This document shows positions 20,807-33,812 of a stretch of DNA of 64,000 nucleotides, one piece after another. The translations under genes were made by a program, and so were the position numbers. How positions within the stretch are numbered: the first letter of the stretch is position 1; each line of letters begins with the position of its first letter. A model generated the notes under the pieces. That model had not been told where the DNA came from and did no database searches. It worked only from the letters and a program-made list of their open reading frames with translations. Source of the DNA: Branchinecta lynchi (Eukaryota > Arthropoda > Branchiopoda > Anostraca > Branchinectidae); contig JAKZAP010000018.1 of NCBI GenBank assembly GCA_023053575.1, positions 19,496,202-19,560,201 on the forward strand, read 5' to 3'.

Positions 20807-21608
20807 ATGGTCTCCTAGGTCTTCCAAATCTCCCAAAGTAGGGGTTTCCTGTGAGGTTCCTGCTCATACGAACAACAGAGCAGCTAGATTGGCAGAAATC
20901 ACAAATATAGCAGGTTATGTAGATACCAGGACAAACCTTAGCTTCAGGAGCTTACTTGCCAGCCAGAAAAGAGGAAGCCTCCCAGGTAAAGTAGGAAATT
21001 ACAACAGTGGCCAGATCAGGAGAAACCTCCAAGGTAGGAAACTGCAACAGTGGTACAGGGGAAGTATCCAACCTCAGACAAGATATCAAATTTCCAGAGA
21101 AGTCTTTCTTTCAAAAAAATTTATCTGGCTTAAAAGGAACCCAAAAATATGACAAACATACTAGATTGAGGCTAATAGAATGGTTTACATACTGAAGAAA
21201 TAAATTTTGCTTCAATATTTCTAGTTAAACATATTTTTGTTTTTCCAACAAGTCCTCCTCACTGTCACCTGAGCTGGTATTCCTTTCTGTAACTCACAAA
21301 GTGATCAAAAAGGTAGAAATACAAAGTTAAACCCAGAAAATCCCCCCTTTTTTAAAGCAGCATCAAAACAAAGAAAAGGCATAGAATTTGAATATTTTTT
21401 GACACATGACTGTTGGAAAAATAAGATTTTGCCTTTTGACTGTCAGGACAGCATGGACATTTAATTTTAACAGTTTCCAGCAACATTTGAGGTTGTGTAA
21501 AAATAAGGTCCGATAAGTTAAAAGCCAGATGTGACCAAGCTCACAGACACTATTGTCAATATTAAGCTCCTTATTTGTTCTTTCCATTGGGGGTTACAAC
21601 AACTGTAC
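20807..21608. other. No gene recognised
   Basis: 20890-21120 contains the reverse complement of part of 20290-20335 plus an imperfect internal repeat (AGGAAATTACAACAGTGG and AGGAAACTGCAACAGTGG, about 45 bp apart). 21130-21608 shows nothing recognisable. Confidence 0.4.
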
Positions 21609-21769
21609 AGGAGCTATTCAAGCCTCGAATTTTAACAACCTCGAACTTGGCCTGAAAACCTTACAGGGAAACTTTTGTGCAGTCCAAGACAGGTCCCTAG
21701 ATTATTCATGGTTTCCCGCTTGAAAGTTAGCACCTTGCTCGGACTGCACTGAAATTTCCTTTCAAACTA

Positions 21770-23943
21770 GGGTAACTATCCTAGTTCTCGAACGATTTTC
21801 ACACTTACTGGCAGATTTCTTTTTAAAAACATGCAATAAATTTCCCCGAGCAGATAGAAGAAAACTCTCACCAACTGATCATGCATTGTTAAACTGGCTT
21901 ACTTACTGGTAAATGCCACATTCCTACTTTGAAGCGGATGGTGGAAACAGTATTTATTCCCGAACCATAGTAGCATTTCTCAGTTTCCGAACGCCAAGAG
22001 ATCAGAAAACCGTTCGGGATACCAATGTTCGGAACCCATGTTCCAGTTCCCGAATTTTTCATCTCAATTACCGAATTTAGAATCAAAACCAAAACTGATT
22101 GTTGGTTTAGTTTCCGAACGGCACACTGTGTCCTTTCTAGCCGCAGCACCTGTGTAAACACTAATTGAACGTTAGCTGTGTTCGTTTTCGTCGTTCCAAA
22201 CGTCATTTTACTTCAACCGTATTTTTTATAACGCCGTTTACGTACGGCGTTGAGCTGCCGAGAATAAGATGTTTTCTTTGTATGGTTGAACTGCCGTTTC
22301 ATTGTCGTTCTTGACGAACTAGGACGGAAAGTCGGTTTCAATATTTTGGTTTGGTAATTAGGTGAGAATCTTCACTATTCTCAAACAAACAAAAAATAAA
22401 CTTGTTAACCAATTATAAATTTCCTCCAACAGGTACATAATGCATAACCTTCTATGACCAACGGCCAGTTATATCACGAATCTTCACACAGAAAATTAGC
22501 GGTGGAAATGGGAGGATGATACGAAGTCATATCAGCATCCAAACACGATGATATGAAGTCATTAGCCTTCAGAGAGGTTGAACTGCCGTTTCCTTGTCGT
22601 TCCTGAAACAACGGACTAATGCGGAAAGTCAGTTTCAATATTTTGGTTCGGTAATTAGGCGCAAGTTTTCACTATTCTTGAAAATGATTTAACTTGTTAA
22701 CCAAGTATAACTTTTCTCCAACACTTACGTAATGCATATCATTCTATGACCCGTTATATTAGATGATCTTTACACAGAAAATTAGCGGTGGAAATGGGAG
22801 GATGATACAAAGTCGTATCAGCCTCCAGACAGGATGATATGAAGTAATTAGCCTTCAGAGAGGATGGTATGAAGTCATCAGCCTCCAGAGAGGATTTCTG
22901 TTCGACGAAAGTATAACACGAGTCTACTGAATACACAATACTGATACTGATGATACTGATCAAGCTGAGTAAACTAAACTGATCAATTCAGAATCTCAGA
23001 TCCTGGAAACTGGAATCACTTGATCAAGGAATTATAAACACTACCGACAAGTCTTTTTTTTGCCAGATTTTGTATGAACTAATTTTCCGGGATAAAAACA
23101 GATTTATCCTGATTTTCATCCCTTTTACACCCGTAAATTAAATCTTGGCTTGAAACCCACTCCGTCGCTTTAAATATTGGGCTACGGGACCCATCTGGAG
23201 TAGCCTACTTGGTACTTGTACTTAAACATAGTAGTACTTGGCACAACATTGCCCCAAACATTTGTGCCACATATTCGTCTCATTCAGATTCTTAAACCAT
23301 ATGTTGGAGAACCAGGATTGTTTTTCCGAACGATTCTTTTTTAAACGTTCAGGGACCGAAAATCTGGCGTTAGGACTGAAGTCCTGTTTTTCTGTTTTTG
23401 TAACAGCCTGAAAGGTAAGCAAAATTACTTGATAAACAATTTATTAGAGCGGTCCTAGAGAATGAAACTATAAAAACGGGAGGGAAACCACAGATATATT
23501 GACTCAAAGACTTCATTCGGAAACTGAAACAAGCATACAACCAGTTTCCGAAGGATAGTACCCTTGGCCAAAATTGTGTAAATATGTTATAAGAAGCGAC
23601 ATCAATAAAGTGTTATATACGTTCTGCAGAAATAGATGCCCTCTTTTGAATGCTATCAAAATTTATCATTTAAAAACTTATCAAAACGGAAGCAAATGAA
23701 CTGCAGCAGAGCTCTTTCCAAATATCAGATTTACTGTCGGGTTCTTTTATTATTTTTGAGAACAAGTTGATGGAGGAACATAATGAGTAGGACAAAAATG
23801 CACCACTACTGTACTCTTCGGTAATAAGCGTGAATTTCAACATTTTATCCCACCGTGCAATCAGAAGTTGGAGGTTTTTCAATTTTTTTCCAGACATTGA
23901 ACTCATTGAGAGGTAGGACGTTTGGGAACTAGGATAGTTACCC
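21770..23943. mobile_element. Mariner-like non-autonomous element (TA target site)
   Basis: The terminal inverted repeats start GGGTAACTATCCTAGTTC on both ends and match at about 23 of the first 25 positions. TA lies on each side (21768-21769 and 23944-23945), the target duplication of Tc1/mariner elements. Length is 2,174 bp. No transposase-sized frame remains, so it is a deletion or captured-sequence derivative. It contains a 288-bp tandem duplication (22288-22870). Confidence 0.75.
22288..22870 (+). repeat. 288-bp tandem duplication inside the mariner-like element
   Basis: Two diverged copies share the order GAACTGCCGTTTC, GTCGGTTTCAATATTTTGGT, CTTGTTAACCAA, ACACAGAAAATTAGCGGTGG, GGGAGGATGATAC. 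The starts are about 288 bp apart. A third partial unit (CAGAGAGGATGGTATGAAGTC) follows to about 22890. Confidence 0.7.
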
Positions 23944-24255
23944 TATTTAGGCAAGGTTCAAGGTTGGGTACCCCTCCTGTAGTCCATAGAAAAACCAACA
24001 TGTTACGGGCAAAACTATCGGTAACTCCTTGGTACAGCTAAATGTACCAAAATCAGCTATTTGTCACAATAGTTGGAGATAAATAACTTACGATGGTTTC
24101 ATTGTGCCTCACAACCTGGATATTTTTGTTTTAAATTCCGCGCCGAGAACGATGATTTGTCTTGGATTTCGGGAATGAATAATTCCCTCATAGCCGGAGT
24201 CTCGTCTAACTTCATCAGGAAGAAATAGAAGAAGAAGGAAATAGCTGGCTAGAGC

Positions 24256-25815
24256 CAGTGTTGCCAAAATGACACTTTTGGTGTCATTTTGGCACTTTCT
24301 GGAGTCTGAGAAACTTTCCACACTTTCAGGCCAAAGTGTTGCACTTTTTGCTAAAATGACAACTATTATGAAACTTTCTGAGCTTTACTACTAAATTTCA
24401 TAAAACTGTACATTCTGTTGGCAAATGAGCTGCTTGAGTGACCACATGTCTTGTCTAGTACAAGATGCGTGCTTTGTCAAATATTTATAGAGTTTACAGC
24501 ATCCGAGTCTACTTTTTGTTACAATAAGGGAAGCAAAGACCCTGGCGCTACTGACTTTCACCAGGAAATGCATGCAGCAAAACCAAAATGAGGAATTTTG
24601 ACACAGAAGTCGGTACTATTTGGATGCGGTTGTACAAGGCGAGGCTCCTTGGGGAATCGAAGGGAACGGCGAGAATAGAGGGGGTCACTCCCTCGGATTA
24701 CGCGTACAGAGACAGCGAGAAGACTGGGAATGCTTCGAAAATGGATTTTGTTCGAAAAAAATATGTAGTTGACGAAATTGGTCTGGATCCACTTTATTTT
24801 TGGTTTGACTTATTCTGATTGTTTTAATTAATTCTACATTGCACCAACACCAGCAAAAATTAATTCCTCCGATATGAAAGGGAGTTCTTTCTGATGATGG
24901 TCGAATATGTTGTTTTGCAAAAGGAAGATCAGGTGATTAAAACAATAAACCTTGCGACCGTAAAATACAGGTGAGGCTTTCACCTTCCAGATTTTTCTTC
25001 CGGATTCGAGACAGCCGTTCTAGATCCGTCGAGACGGATCTCGAAGGTGAAGCCAGGCCAAAAACATCTGGAAGTCCTTGGTGTTTGACACCCCAGATTC
25101 CGGACGTCTAGAAAGTGCCATAGAGGCAACCCGTTCAAGAGACACTACAAATATGCAAATGGCGAAAGAAAAGGTAAAGTGATTGACAGTTGTGACACTT
25201 GTGACTGGGATGCAAGAGATATTTGAAATGCGAAGGGGACATCTAGGAAATGTTGAAGAATAACAAATTTGGCTGTGATCATTATCATGAAAATCTGGAA
25301 GGGTTGGCTTGACTATGCGGAAGCCCCGGACGTCTGGTAATCTGGAAGGTGAAGCCTGGCTCTACATCTGTTTTTCTAAGGTGGTCTCTCCCCAGACACA
25401 AAAAGGGCCTTTCCATCTTCGGGTAGCTACCCAAACGTGATGAGGCGCTCCCTGATTCGCAGCTAGTTCCTTAGACTGAATTCGACCAGTGTTTGAAAAC
25501 CAATACTTCAATATGCACTTGAAAACGCGAAATGGATTTCGAAAACCGTCACTTTAAACGGAAAAGCGGAAGTTGAAGCGAACACTCACATAAATTTTTT
25601 AAACTGTCACATAAAAACACACCTCAGATCTCAAGAGGTTGAAGGGGGAAACGCGGGCTGAGGTCCCCCTGTTTATTTGCTTGGTAAAAAAAACTTCTTG
25701 AAATTGACACTTTTTGAAACACTTTTCGAATTTCGAAAATGACACCGAAAGACACTTTGGGCTAAAAAAGTGACGCTCTCGCAGCGCTCTCGGCCGAGAA
25801 TATTTGGCAACGCTG
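24256..25815. mobile_element. hAT-type non-autonomous element, 1.56 kb
   Basis: The ends CAGTGTTGCCAAA and (inverted) CAGCGTTGCCAAA form a terminal inverted repeat. The flanks GCTAGAGC (24248-24255) and GCTAGAGT (25816-25823) agree in 7 of 8 positions. An internal near-palindrome CCAAAATGACAC...GTGTCATTTTGG lies at the left end. MITE D copy 2 (about 24640-24960) is nested inside. No transposase frame was found. Confidence 0.75.
24640..24960. mobile_element. MITE family D, copy 2 (partial)
   Basis: Matches copy 1 through GGGGAATCGAAGGGAACGGC, then TCTGGATCCACTTTATTTTT, then AAAGGGAGTTCTTTCTGATG. The outer left terminus and right terminus are missing. It is nested in the hAT-type element 24256-25815. 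Confidence 0.55.
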
Positions 25816-25870
25816 GCTAGAGTAAAACTGTATTTATTCTTGTGGTCCTCCCATTGTGATTCAAATTTGA

Positions 25871-28604
25871 TTGCCGAAGCTGAATCATCTGGAAGAAACT
25901 GACTACAGCGACGTGTACGAGACCAGCTGCCCAAACGCCAAAGCAGAAATAATAACCAAGAAACTCATCATGGCAGCAGAAATTTCCATCCCGAAAACAT
26001 CTGATCAGCCGTTTTTGTCACCTGCAAATAAAACCCTTAAACCATGGTGGAATGCTGAATGCCTCCAAGCCGTCGAACTGAAGAAGTCTGCAAGAAATCG
26101 ATTCCAAAAATTCCCCAATAGAGAAAACAAGATTGAACTAAACAGGGCAGAAGCAAGGGTAAAGAGGGCCTGCCTAAAGGCAAAAAGAGGAGCAACAAGC
26201 ACATACATTGAGGAAGATCTCGACCAAAACGTCCCTATATCAGCAGTCCACAGCTTCATCAACAAAATGGGGGGGAAGAACAGCAATCAGCCGGACAGAA
26301 TCCCAAACATAAAGGTCAACAACTCCTCAATCCTCCAAGACCAGCAAAAGGCCGAAATTTTTGCAGAAAATTTTGAAAAACAGAAAGCCCCTCCCACACA
26401 ATGCAAACCCAAAGTATGCCGGCTGTACCCAAAAACAAGATTTAAAGAAGCACTTTCCACCCCCTTCAACGAGGCGGAGCTGGAGAGCTGTTTGGAAGAA
26501 GCAAATATGGACTCTGCTCCAGGAAAAGATGAAGTGAGCCACAGATGGGTAGAAGAGGCAGGAGACAAGTTCCGCAAAGCGCTCCTACATGTGTACAACG
26601 CCGCATGGACGAAAGGGATGTTCCCAAAACTGTGGAAGAAAGCCCTCGTCAAACCAATAAGGAAACCTGGAAAACCTGCAGATGACCCTAGGTCGTACCG
26701 CCCTATCTCTCTATTAGCAGTCCTGGGAAAGATCATGGAGAAAATGGTCCAGAAACGATTGGAGTGGTTCGTTGAAACGAATAAACTCATCCCAAATTTC
26801 CAGACTGGCTTTCGCAAAGGCCACAGCACAACCGACAACATACTGGTCCTAGAAGAAGCGGTTAAACAGGCCTTCAAAAGTGGAAATGCTCTGGTAGCAG
26901 TGTTGGTAGACTTCGAAGGGGCCTTCGACCACGTACGGAGGAAAAAGCTACTGGAAATCATGCGCTCCATGGATTTCCCAGAAACGTTCATTAACTTCAT
27001 CGGGAGCTTCCTCTCGGGTAGAAGCTTCAGCGTCCAGGTGAACCACCAAACATCCTCTGAGCGCAAAGTAGACATGGGTCTACCCCAAGGCTCTCCTCTC
27101 AGCCCAACCCTATTCTTGATCCTGCTCAGCGAACTCGATTTCAGCACCCCAACAACGGAAAAAGGAGCCTTCGCAGATGACTTACATATATGGGAGACTG
27201 GCGCCAGCCCACAAGAAATTGGAACGAAACTTCAAAAAGCCCTGGAAGAACTCGAAGCGTTCTCAGAAACATTCCACTTGCCGATCTCAGCGCTCAAAAC
27301 AAAAGCAGTAGTATTCCACAGAAAACGATCCTTCACACCGCCAACCATCAAACTATATGGACAGAAAGTGGACTACGAGAAAACCCCACGACTTCTCGGT
27401 GTAACACTCGACCCTCTATTAAACTGGACCAAACAAGTTGAAGAAGTCAAGCAGGCTTGCGTGAAGAGGATAGTGATCTTAAGGAGGCTGAAGTCTTTCA
27501 AATGGGCAACCCCTAAAATTCTGATTGATTTCTACAAGAAGTACATTCGGTCAAAAATGGAATTCGGCATCGTGGCATACGGTCAATGCAGCGAAAATCA
27601 GCTCAGCAAACTGGAAACCCTCCAAAACATGGCCCTGCGTTCCGCGTTAGACCTCCATAAACACTCATCGGGACACCGCACACGGAAGATGGCTGGACTA
27701 CCGTCAGTGAAGGAAAGAATCGTCAAGCTAACAGTACAGTACTTTTCAAAGATCCAGGCCTACGGCCCCGAGCATATAGTATACCAAAGAACTTTCAACA
27801 GAAACCCACCCAAAGGAGCCATCCCGTCATGGGACCTGTTTGAAACCAAAGCCCCTAACTGGAGACTCAACAAGCTACCCCCATTCATCTTCACCGAAAC
27901 CCCACCATGGACCACAAGAAGACCAACCGTCTCCCTGGAACTCATGAAAGGGAAAAAATCTACATATACCCCTCTCCAAGTACAAACCATCTTTTTAGAA
28001 AAAGCTAGCAACGACTATGGCGACCACCTCCACATTTTCACCGACGGATCCGTGAAACAGGGTAAAGCGGCTGCAGCAGCAGTGATCCCGGAATACAGCC
28101 TGAAGTTATCCCAAAGACTGCCAGATGGTGCATCGATCCTGTCGGCAGAAGTAGCAGCGATTCTTGAAGCCCTCAAAGTAATCCTCATTAAACCACCAAC
28201 GTCCAAAAAAGTTGTCATCTTCTCAGACTCCAAATCCTCACTTCTCCTAATCAGAAACCTTCACAAGAAAGCAGCAGACTCAGACCTTACCAGACTACGT
28301 TCACTGCTCCTTAAAATCGACCTAGCAGGCACAGTGATAAAGTTCCAGCACATTCCAAGCCACCAAGGTATCAAATACAACGAAGAAGCGGACAGACTAG
28401 CCAGCTCTACAATAGAAGGAACAACAGACCTACCAGCAGCACTAACCAACATCAGGGACGTCATGAGAAAAAGGATCAGCAGTCTACCCCACCCCACCCA
28501 TTCTGCTATCGCACCGATTTTCAGAGACGCGGGCGACAACAAACTGTATCGCAGAATCAAAAGTCTCGCTCTAATCTTCCGAAAGGAAGAATATCTGTAC
28601 AAAC
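25871..28604 (+). CDS. LINE polyprotein: reverse transcriptase and RNase H (fragment)
   Basis: The frame is open from the TGA ending at 25870, with no ATG at the edge, so the N-terminal endonuclease was lost by 5' truncation. The thumb-proximal region (about 40-230) contains the PWWNAEC motif seen in this group. The reverse transcriptase (about 250-520) has SYRPISLL (about 275), VDFEGAFD (about 346), GLPQGSPLSP (about 403) and the catalytic FADD (about 434). RNase H (about 718-850) begins HIFTDGS and has SDSKS and SHQGIKYNEEAD. Beyond 28604 the sequence belongs to the inserted hAT terminus, which adds about nine foreign residues before a stop at 28633. It is not expected to be functional because the C-terminus is detached. 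Confidence 0.88.
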
Positions 28605-29152
28605 CAGGGGGCATCAGAGACTCAAATTTCTGACATCTAGCCTCGGAAATGGCACTTTTCGAGGAGGGGGGTACCCACCACCACATTTAAATTTGGACAA
28701 TCAAATTTTGTAAAAAGACCACCCAATTTAAATTTGGACATTTATTTTTCTGAATTTGACCACCCAATTAAAATTTAGCAATATTCGTTAGCAAACGGAG
28801 ACCACCCCAAAATAAATAGAAAAAAGGATGTTTACATTTTTTATTGCAGAAATCTTTGCTTATATAGGATAAATAAAGATAGAAAAAGTCATTTACATGT
28901 TTTTTCAACATTTTTTTTTGAAGATTCTACTAGTCTTAGTGTTGTTATTTTAGGGATTTCAGAATAAAGAAACGCGCCAGAATTCGAAATCCTCAAAAGG
29001 TGTGCGATTCATTCACAGATGATATTTACATACAGATACAGATGTTAAAGAAGAGTAAAGGTACTGTATCACTTATGATTTATGTTTGTAATGTGCATAG
29101 TGAGGAACTTGATTAGTCTAAGGGTCCCCTAAGTTGAGCTAGGACTAGCCTA

Positions 29153-29350
29153 CAGGAGTGGTACTCAACCTCGAATTTGTATAACCTTGAACTTGACCTG
29201 AAAATACTACAAGCTCTGCACAGTCCTAGATTTATCCTAGGTCATTCAGGGTGTCTTTCTTGACAGTTAAGACTACACTGATCTTTCCTCTTAACCTTTT
29301 TAGGCACAAGTTCGAGGTTGTGAAAATTCGAGGTTAGGTTCCCCTCGTTT
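29153..29350. mobile_element. MITE family K, copy 2
   Basis: The ends read CAGGAGTGGTACTCAACCTC and, inverted, GAGGTTAGGTTCCCCTCG. CTTGAACTTGACCTGAAAA and GCACAAGTTCGAGGTTGTG form a second inner inverted pair. This is the uninterrupted reference for the split copy at 21609-23976. Confidence 0.65.
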
Positions 29351-31600
29351 AGATTTACAACAAGGTAATCTGGAAAAGCATCAAGCATGCACAGTTTTTT
29401 GTAGTGTAGGCAGAATGCCAGAAAGTATGAGAGCAGTAATGGTTATCATAAAGTGCAGTAATATAGCACAGTAGTCTAAGGTCTAACTTCCATTTTCCCC
29501 TCCCCTAACTGATAGGCTGATTAGCTGTGAGTTGGCTGTGAGTCAAGACTTTCTAGAATGTCTCGAAAAGAAAAGTTAAGTAATAACAATGGAGAAATTT
29601 GAATATCAGTATGCCTTAATTCTTATAATTGCAGGCTATTGACTGGCTGTGGCCCACTCATACATAAATCTTGAATTCTTGGGCGTAGTGCTCCAAAGTC
29701 TGAGTATGCCCCAATGTATTGGCATGGTGCTTGTACGTTTTGGCACCCTGACCTGCAGCAATGCCATGATACCCTCTTAAAATCTGTTTGAATAGCTAAT
29801 TTCTACTTCAGATTTTCAATTCAACAGATTTTCATGGTGTATCATGCCATTCCTGCAAGGCATACCCCCAAAGTATGAGCATCATGCACATACGTTGGGA
29901 CATGCCTAGACGCTGGGACACCATGCCATAAAAAAATGAGGATTTGTGTGTGACTGCCCTGGCCCCTGCACTTGAAGTTCACTTGCTTCATTCGAGCTTG
30001 GCAAAGCAAAGGAATTAAAGCTTGATTTCTGCTGTTTGTCATCATAAGCCTGTCTACTAGGCTAGAGGAAATTGGCTGTAGTCGTAGCATAAAAAAAAAA
30101 AAATGTATTCCTAAGGAAAGTGAACATTCAGTCAGTATAAAAGTAGATGCATTTTAAGAGTCCATAAGCTAGCTTGATAGGTTTGCAGATCTTGAAGGAT
30201 CTGCAAAGGTTAACATAGCTTTTGTCAGTTTGTCGAGTCCACAGTTGTGTGATAATTTTTATTTTAGTTAGGAATGTGTGAAATTGTTCTGGCATCCACT
30301 GGGAATATTTCTTGTATTTGTCTGCCAAGTAGCCTACCTGAAGCCCAAACCGGGGCTATCTGGCACTATCTTATCTAGGTATGAATGAGACTCTTCAAAT
30401 CTCTCAAACTGCTCCTCCAGAATGATAAAAACGTTGTCTTACGCATTTAGGGCTTTCATAAAATCCTGAAAGAATCGCACTTTGTGTACCACAAAGAGAT
30501 TTATAGAAATATTTGAGCCACCACCTTCAAGTCAAAATATAAGCATCGTGAAAACAGGCAATGGAGATCAACAATGTCAGACAAACAGACAAGAGTTTGT
30601 GAACTTGGGGATTCTTACTTCTTAGTTGAAGGAGAGGATGATGCTAATCTACCTACTTCATAGTCAAGCTTGTATTTATTTGTCAGCATAAAAGTAGTTG
30701 TACCTAGAAGCTATTAAGAAGAAAGAGTCCATAATTAGCTTGATAGGTCAAGAGTAGGTTGCCACCATAAAAATACTTCTAAAACCATACAGCAGCATAA
30801 GTTTATTATCTTCTGAAGTTAGCTATTTGGGTCTAACTGGATGCTCTTTCCAGGGCATAGTCAGTGATCAAGAAACATTACCGCCTGGACTAGCACCATC
30901 ACTAATCAGCGATGGATGCAAAAGTAGGCTCTCAGATAGTGTGACTAAGAATGAAAGTCCAAGTTGAAAACAATGAAAATGATGAGGAATATATAGAAGC
31001 TCCAAATTGTCTGCAAGAAGGAATAGGTGACGCCCATTCAATCATCAGCCAATGCAGTTTGAAGTCCAAATGGAAAATTTTCCTCTAAAGGATCTACATA
31101 TGGAAGCTCTAACTTGTCAGCAAGAAGGAGTAGGTGAACCCCATGCAGTAATCATCATTCATTGGACCTTTAGGCCCAGAGCCAATAAGAGGACCTGACT
31201 AGGAGTCAAGTTCCAATACTTAAGAATATTTAGCACTTCCAGAAATGTCAAGTCTAAGTGTAGTATAAGAAAGGCAGAGGTTGAGTATTAATTTGCACTC
31301 GGTCGATGAAACAGGTGTGCAACGGATTTATACTCAGCTTCTAGATACCATCACCACTTTCCCGTTGCATCGTCTGGGAAGGCTATAATGGCTATAATAT
31401 GACGTTCTTTTCATAAAAGAGAGTCAGGTGTGCGACGCATATATGGTCACACAATCTTTCAAGCTTCTAAGTAACAGCGAGGACAGGCCGTTGACGGAAC
31501 ATATAGTTCTGAGATCTTGTGCACTCCTGCAGTCTTCAGATAATCACAGACCATACAACTGTATTTAAAGCCAGTCTTGTAGAGCAGGATGACCAAGAAT
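29351..31600. other. hAT element interior, no recognised gene
   Basis: AT-rich sequence. The blocks GAAGCTCCAAATTGTCTGC AAGAAGGAATAGGTGA (about 31010) and GAAGCTCTAACTTGTCAGC AAGAAGGAGTAGGTGA (about 31105) are a diverged tandem duplication about 95 bp apart. Similarly GTCAGGTGTGCGACGCATAT (about 31425) echoes AACAGGTGTGCAACGGAT (about 31310). These could be decayed coding repeats, but no family is recognised. Confidence 0.35.
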
Positions 31601-31639
31601 AAAGAGGTAGTTTTGGCAATGTATGAAGCAAAATAGAAG

Positions 31640-32712
31640 CTTCTCCTTCATCTTTCGACGGAGGGTCGACCTTGACCATGCGACAGATTTCAGCACCAGT
31701 GACCATGACCTTGGATACCCGATCGCACTCATCGGTGGCTAGCGAATGTTTAGTTGCCTAAGTAAGGAATCTTCTTGATCTATACCAGTGTGGTCCTAAC
31801 GTCAAGTGGTCGACGGAACATATCTGCTTTAATAGTCGGACCTGTCTCATGTGAACTTTCATGTCTATCTATCATAAGTGCTTTTACTGTGCCAAAGTTG
31901 CCTTTAGATGCTGCATTGCTTTTACTTTTCATGATCTTAGCGATGGAAGATTCCTGGTGTGAAATAAAAAGCATCCTTTAAATCAAGCCATATCGCATTT
32001 CACTCCTTCAAACGGACAGATGCTTGACTTTATGTTTCAGTTGGTATATTGATGGATAGTATGACATTTAATATTCTGATTGACACGCCTTCATTTGCGG
32101 TCAAGCCACTTCAGTTCAATTGCTCTCATTTGGAAGGATTTTAAAGTTTATCGATGCTTCTGTGACTGGCCCGTTGATTGGTCTTACCGTGATTCTTGCT
32201 TGATGTTACTTAACATGCAGCTAAGTATTGAATTTGGTGTTACCTAATTCGTTGAAACACAATTAAATTACCCATTTCAAATCATATTTTGTCTTCCAGA
32301 CCCAGGTGCGAAGTACGTACTGACTCACTTGTATCCTAGTATGAGGTTACAAGCTGTGCAGCTCTCCCTAGCGAAAGTAGCTGACGAGCCAAGAATTGCC
32401 ACGAATTTTGCTCTTTCGTAAAGGGCATCAGGAGTTGAAGCCAGGAGCGATTTCACCTGCTTGCGTGCCGGTGGAAACCTTCGATTGGCTCGAGTTTTTT
32501 TTGGCGTGCTCAGTGGTGCTAGGTTGGCCTGCGCGGGCAAGGTGTTTGTTCGCAGTTTCTTCCAGCCGGGCAGCGTGGTTGCGAGCAAAGCCTTCTTCAC
32601 TTCGTTTCTTCTGTGCAAATTGCCCAGACGAGGTCAGTCGACGATTCTTGACTAATGAGGCCATACGTCCTATTTTTGGGAGGTTTATAAATTTTGAATC
32701 CAAGCTGACCAT
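31640..32712 (-). other. Possible multi-exon gene on minus strand, unrecognised
   Basis: Three minus-strand segments look coding by amino-acid quality and splice signals. The first starts MASLVKNRRLTSSGQFAQKK (ATG near 32664) and is lysine- and arginine-rich; a candidate donor is GCAG|GTGAAA. The second is a 168-bp phase 0 segment, 31953-31786, between CACACCAG| and CACTG|GTATAG, with GNFGTVKALMIDRHESS. The third, near 31730-31640, reads DECDRVSKVMVTGAEICRMV after TTCGCTAG|. I do not recognise the protein. It could be the element's transposase, a captured gene, or chance. Confidence 0.25.
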
Positions 32713-32924
32713 TCAACTTCTTCGATTTCGGGACGATCGTTGCCTTATTTCTTTATTGCTGTCTCCGGGGGGGGGGGGGGGGTCACGACGTCCAATGAGA
32801 CAGACAGTGAACCCTGAGTTCTTCGTAACTGAACTAGAAATGTAACGCCGGTCTTCTCTCAGACTCCGCATTCCAACCTCAGTGGGTGGATGCTGGATGG
32901 TGTATATTCAAAAGGCAGAATCAT

Positions 32925-33812
32925 TAGGAAACAAGACCAAAGGTTTAGATGGGATCCCAAAATTTTAATATTCGCTCCAGACAAGTCTTGAACGGACTTC
33001 TTAAACATTTTTACTTTTGAAATTAGGGCCAGATTAAGGCCAATGGTAATAATTGAGAAAGACCAAGTTTGTATTTGACAGTGCAAAACGGATACGCCAG
33101 ATGAATTTCCCTAAGTTCAGATGTTTTCAGATATCCATTTTGCGTCTGTCAAATATTCAGATACGGATTCAGCAAATGGTTTACTCTATAGCCTACAGTA
33201 CGTCATATATCCTTCAATCCTTACTTCTGGCCAATTTTTGGTTTCGGCCGGAATCCGAGAGATCTATATGTCCGGTGAGAAAATGATTGTCATATACGAA
33301 TTCAGCATGTCTTCTTACCCGCAAATCGAACATCTTATCAAATTTAAAGAAGACTTTCTTTTAAAGAAAGTCTCCGGTTTTGGCCGGATTCCGGCCGAAC
33401 TAATTGTCTGGCTAGAAATAATTTTCATATTCGGGCTCAGCACGTCTCCTTGCCCCTAAAATGAACCTCTAATCAACTTGAGATTAAACTTTTACTTTCC
33501 GATTATCGCCGGATTCCGGGTGAACTATTTGTCCGGCGAGAAATCTCCGAGAAATGTCTCCTTACCCCTAATTCGACTATTTCATTGGCTTTTAAAAAGT
33601 ATTTGATCCTCCTTAATTTCAAAACCCTCCCCCACCCCTAAATATCGGGCTACATAGCCCATCTTCGAACTTGACCTGCACTTTGACCTAAAGAGTCCTG
33701 ATGCCAAGTTTGATCAAAATATCTCAACCCCTTCGAGACTTATCGTGCTAAAAGACGGACAACTTCTGCGATGTCATAGGTATCCCTCCACTTAGCGTTT
33801 TGGGATCCTAAA
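32925..33812 (+). mobile_element. Repeat family F, copy 2
   Basis: Left AACAAGACCAAAGGTTTAGATGG-like end, right TTAGCGTTTTGGGATCC. Three to four 138-bp-type units (TTTTGGCCGGATTCCGGCC) are followed by the unique GATCAAAATATCTCAACCCC and GACGGACAACTTCTGCGATG segment. It is colinear with copy 1 but has fewer units. It is nested in the hAT element. Confidence 0.6.

Larger units (their letters stand above)
21609..23976. mobile_element. MITE family K, split by a mariner-like element
   Basis: The left part (21609-21769) reads CAAGCCTCGAATTTTAACAA and CCTCGAACTTGGCCTGAAAA. The right part (23944-23976) ends GTTGGGTACCCCTCC. Together they match the uninterrupted family copy at 29153-29350, which has the same inverted ends. 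A TA-flanked element of 2,174 bp interrupts it at 21770-23943. The family is non-coding. Confidence 0.7.

Noticed and set aside
26287..27147. 286-codon minus-strand frame
   Set aside because: It is antisense to the LINE reverse transcriptase and exists because the plus-strand codons avoid certain triplets. No domain.
28261..28686. 141-codon minus-strand frame
   Set aside because: Antisense to the LINE RNase H domain.
32396..32845. 149-codon plus-strand frame
   Set aside because: GC-rich strand opposite the better-looking minus-strand candidate, and it runs through a poly-G tract. No recognised domain.
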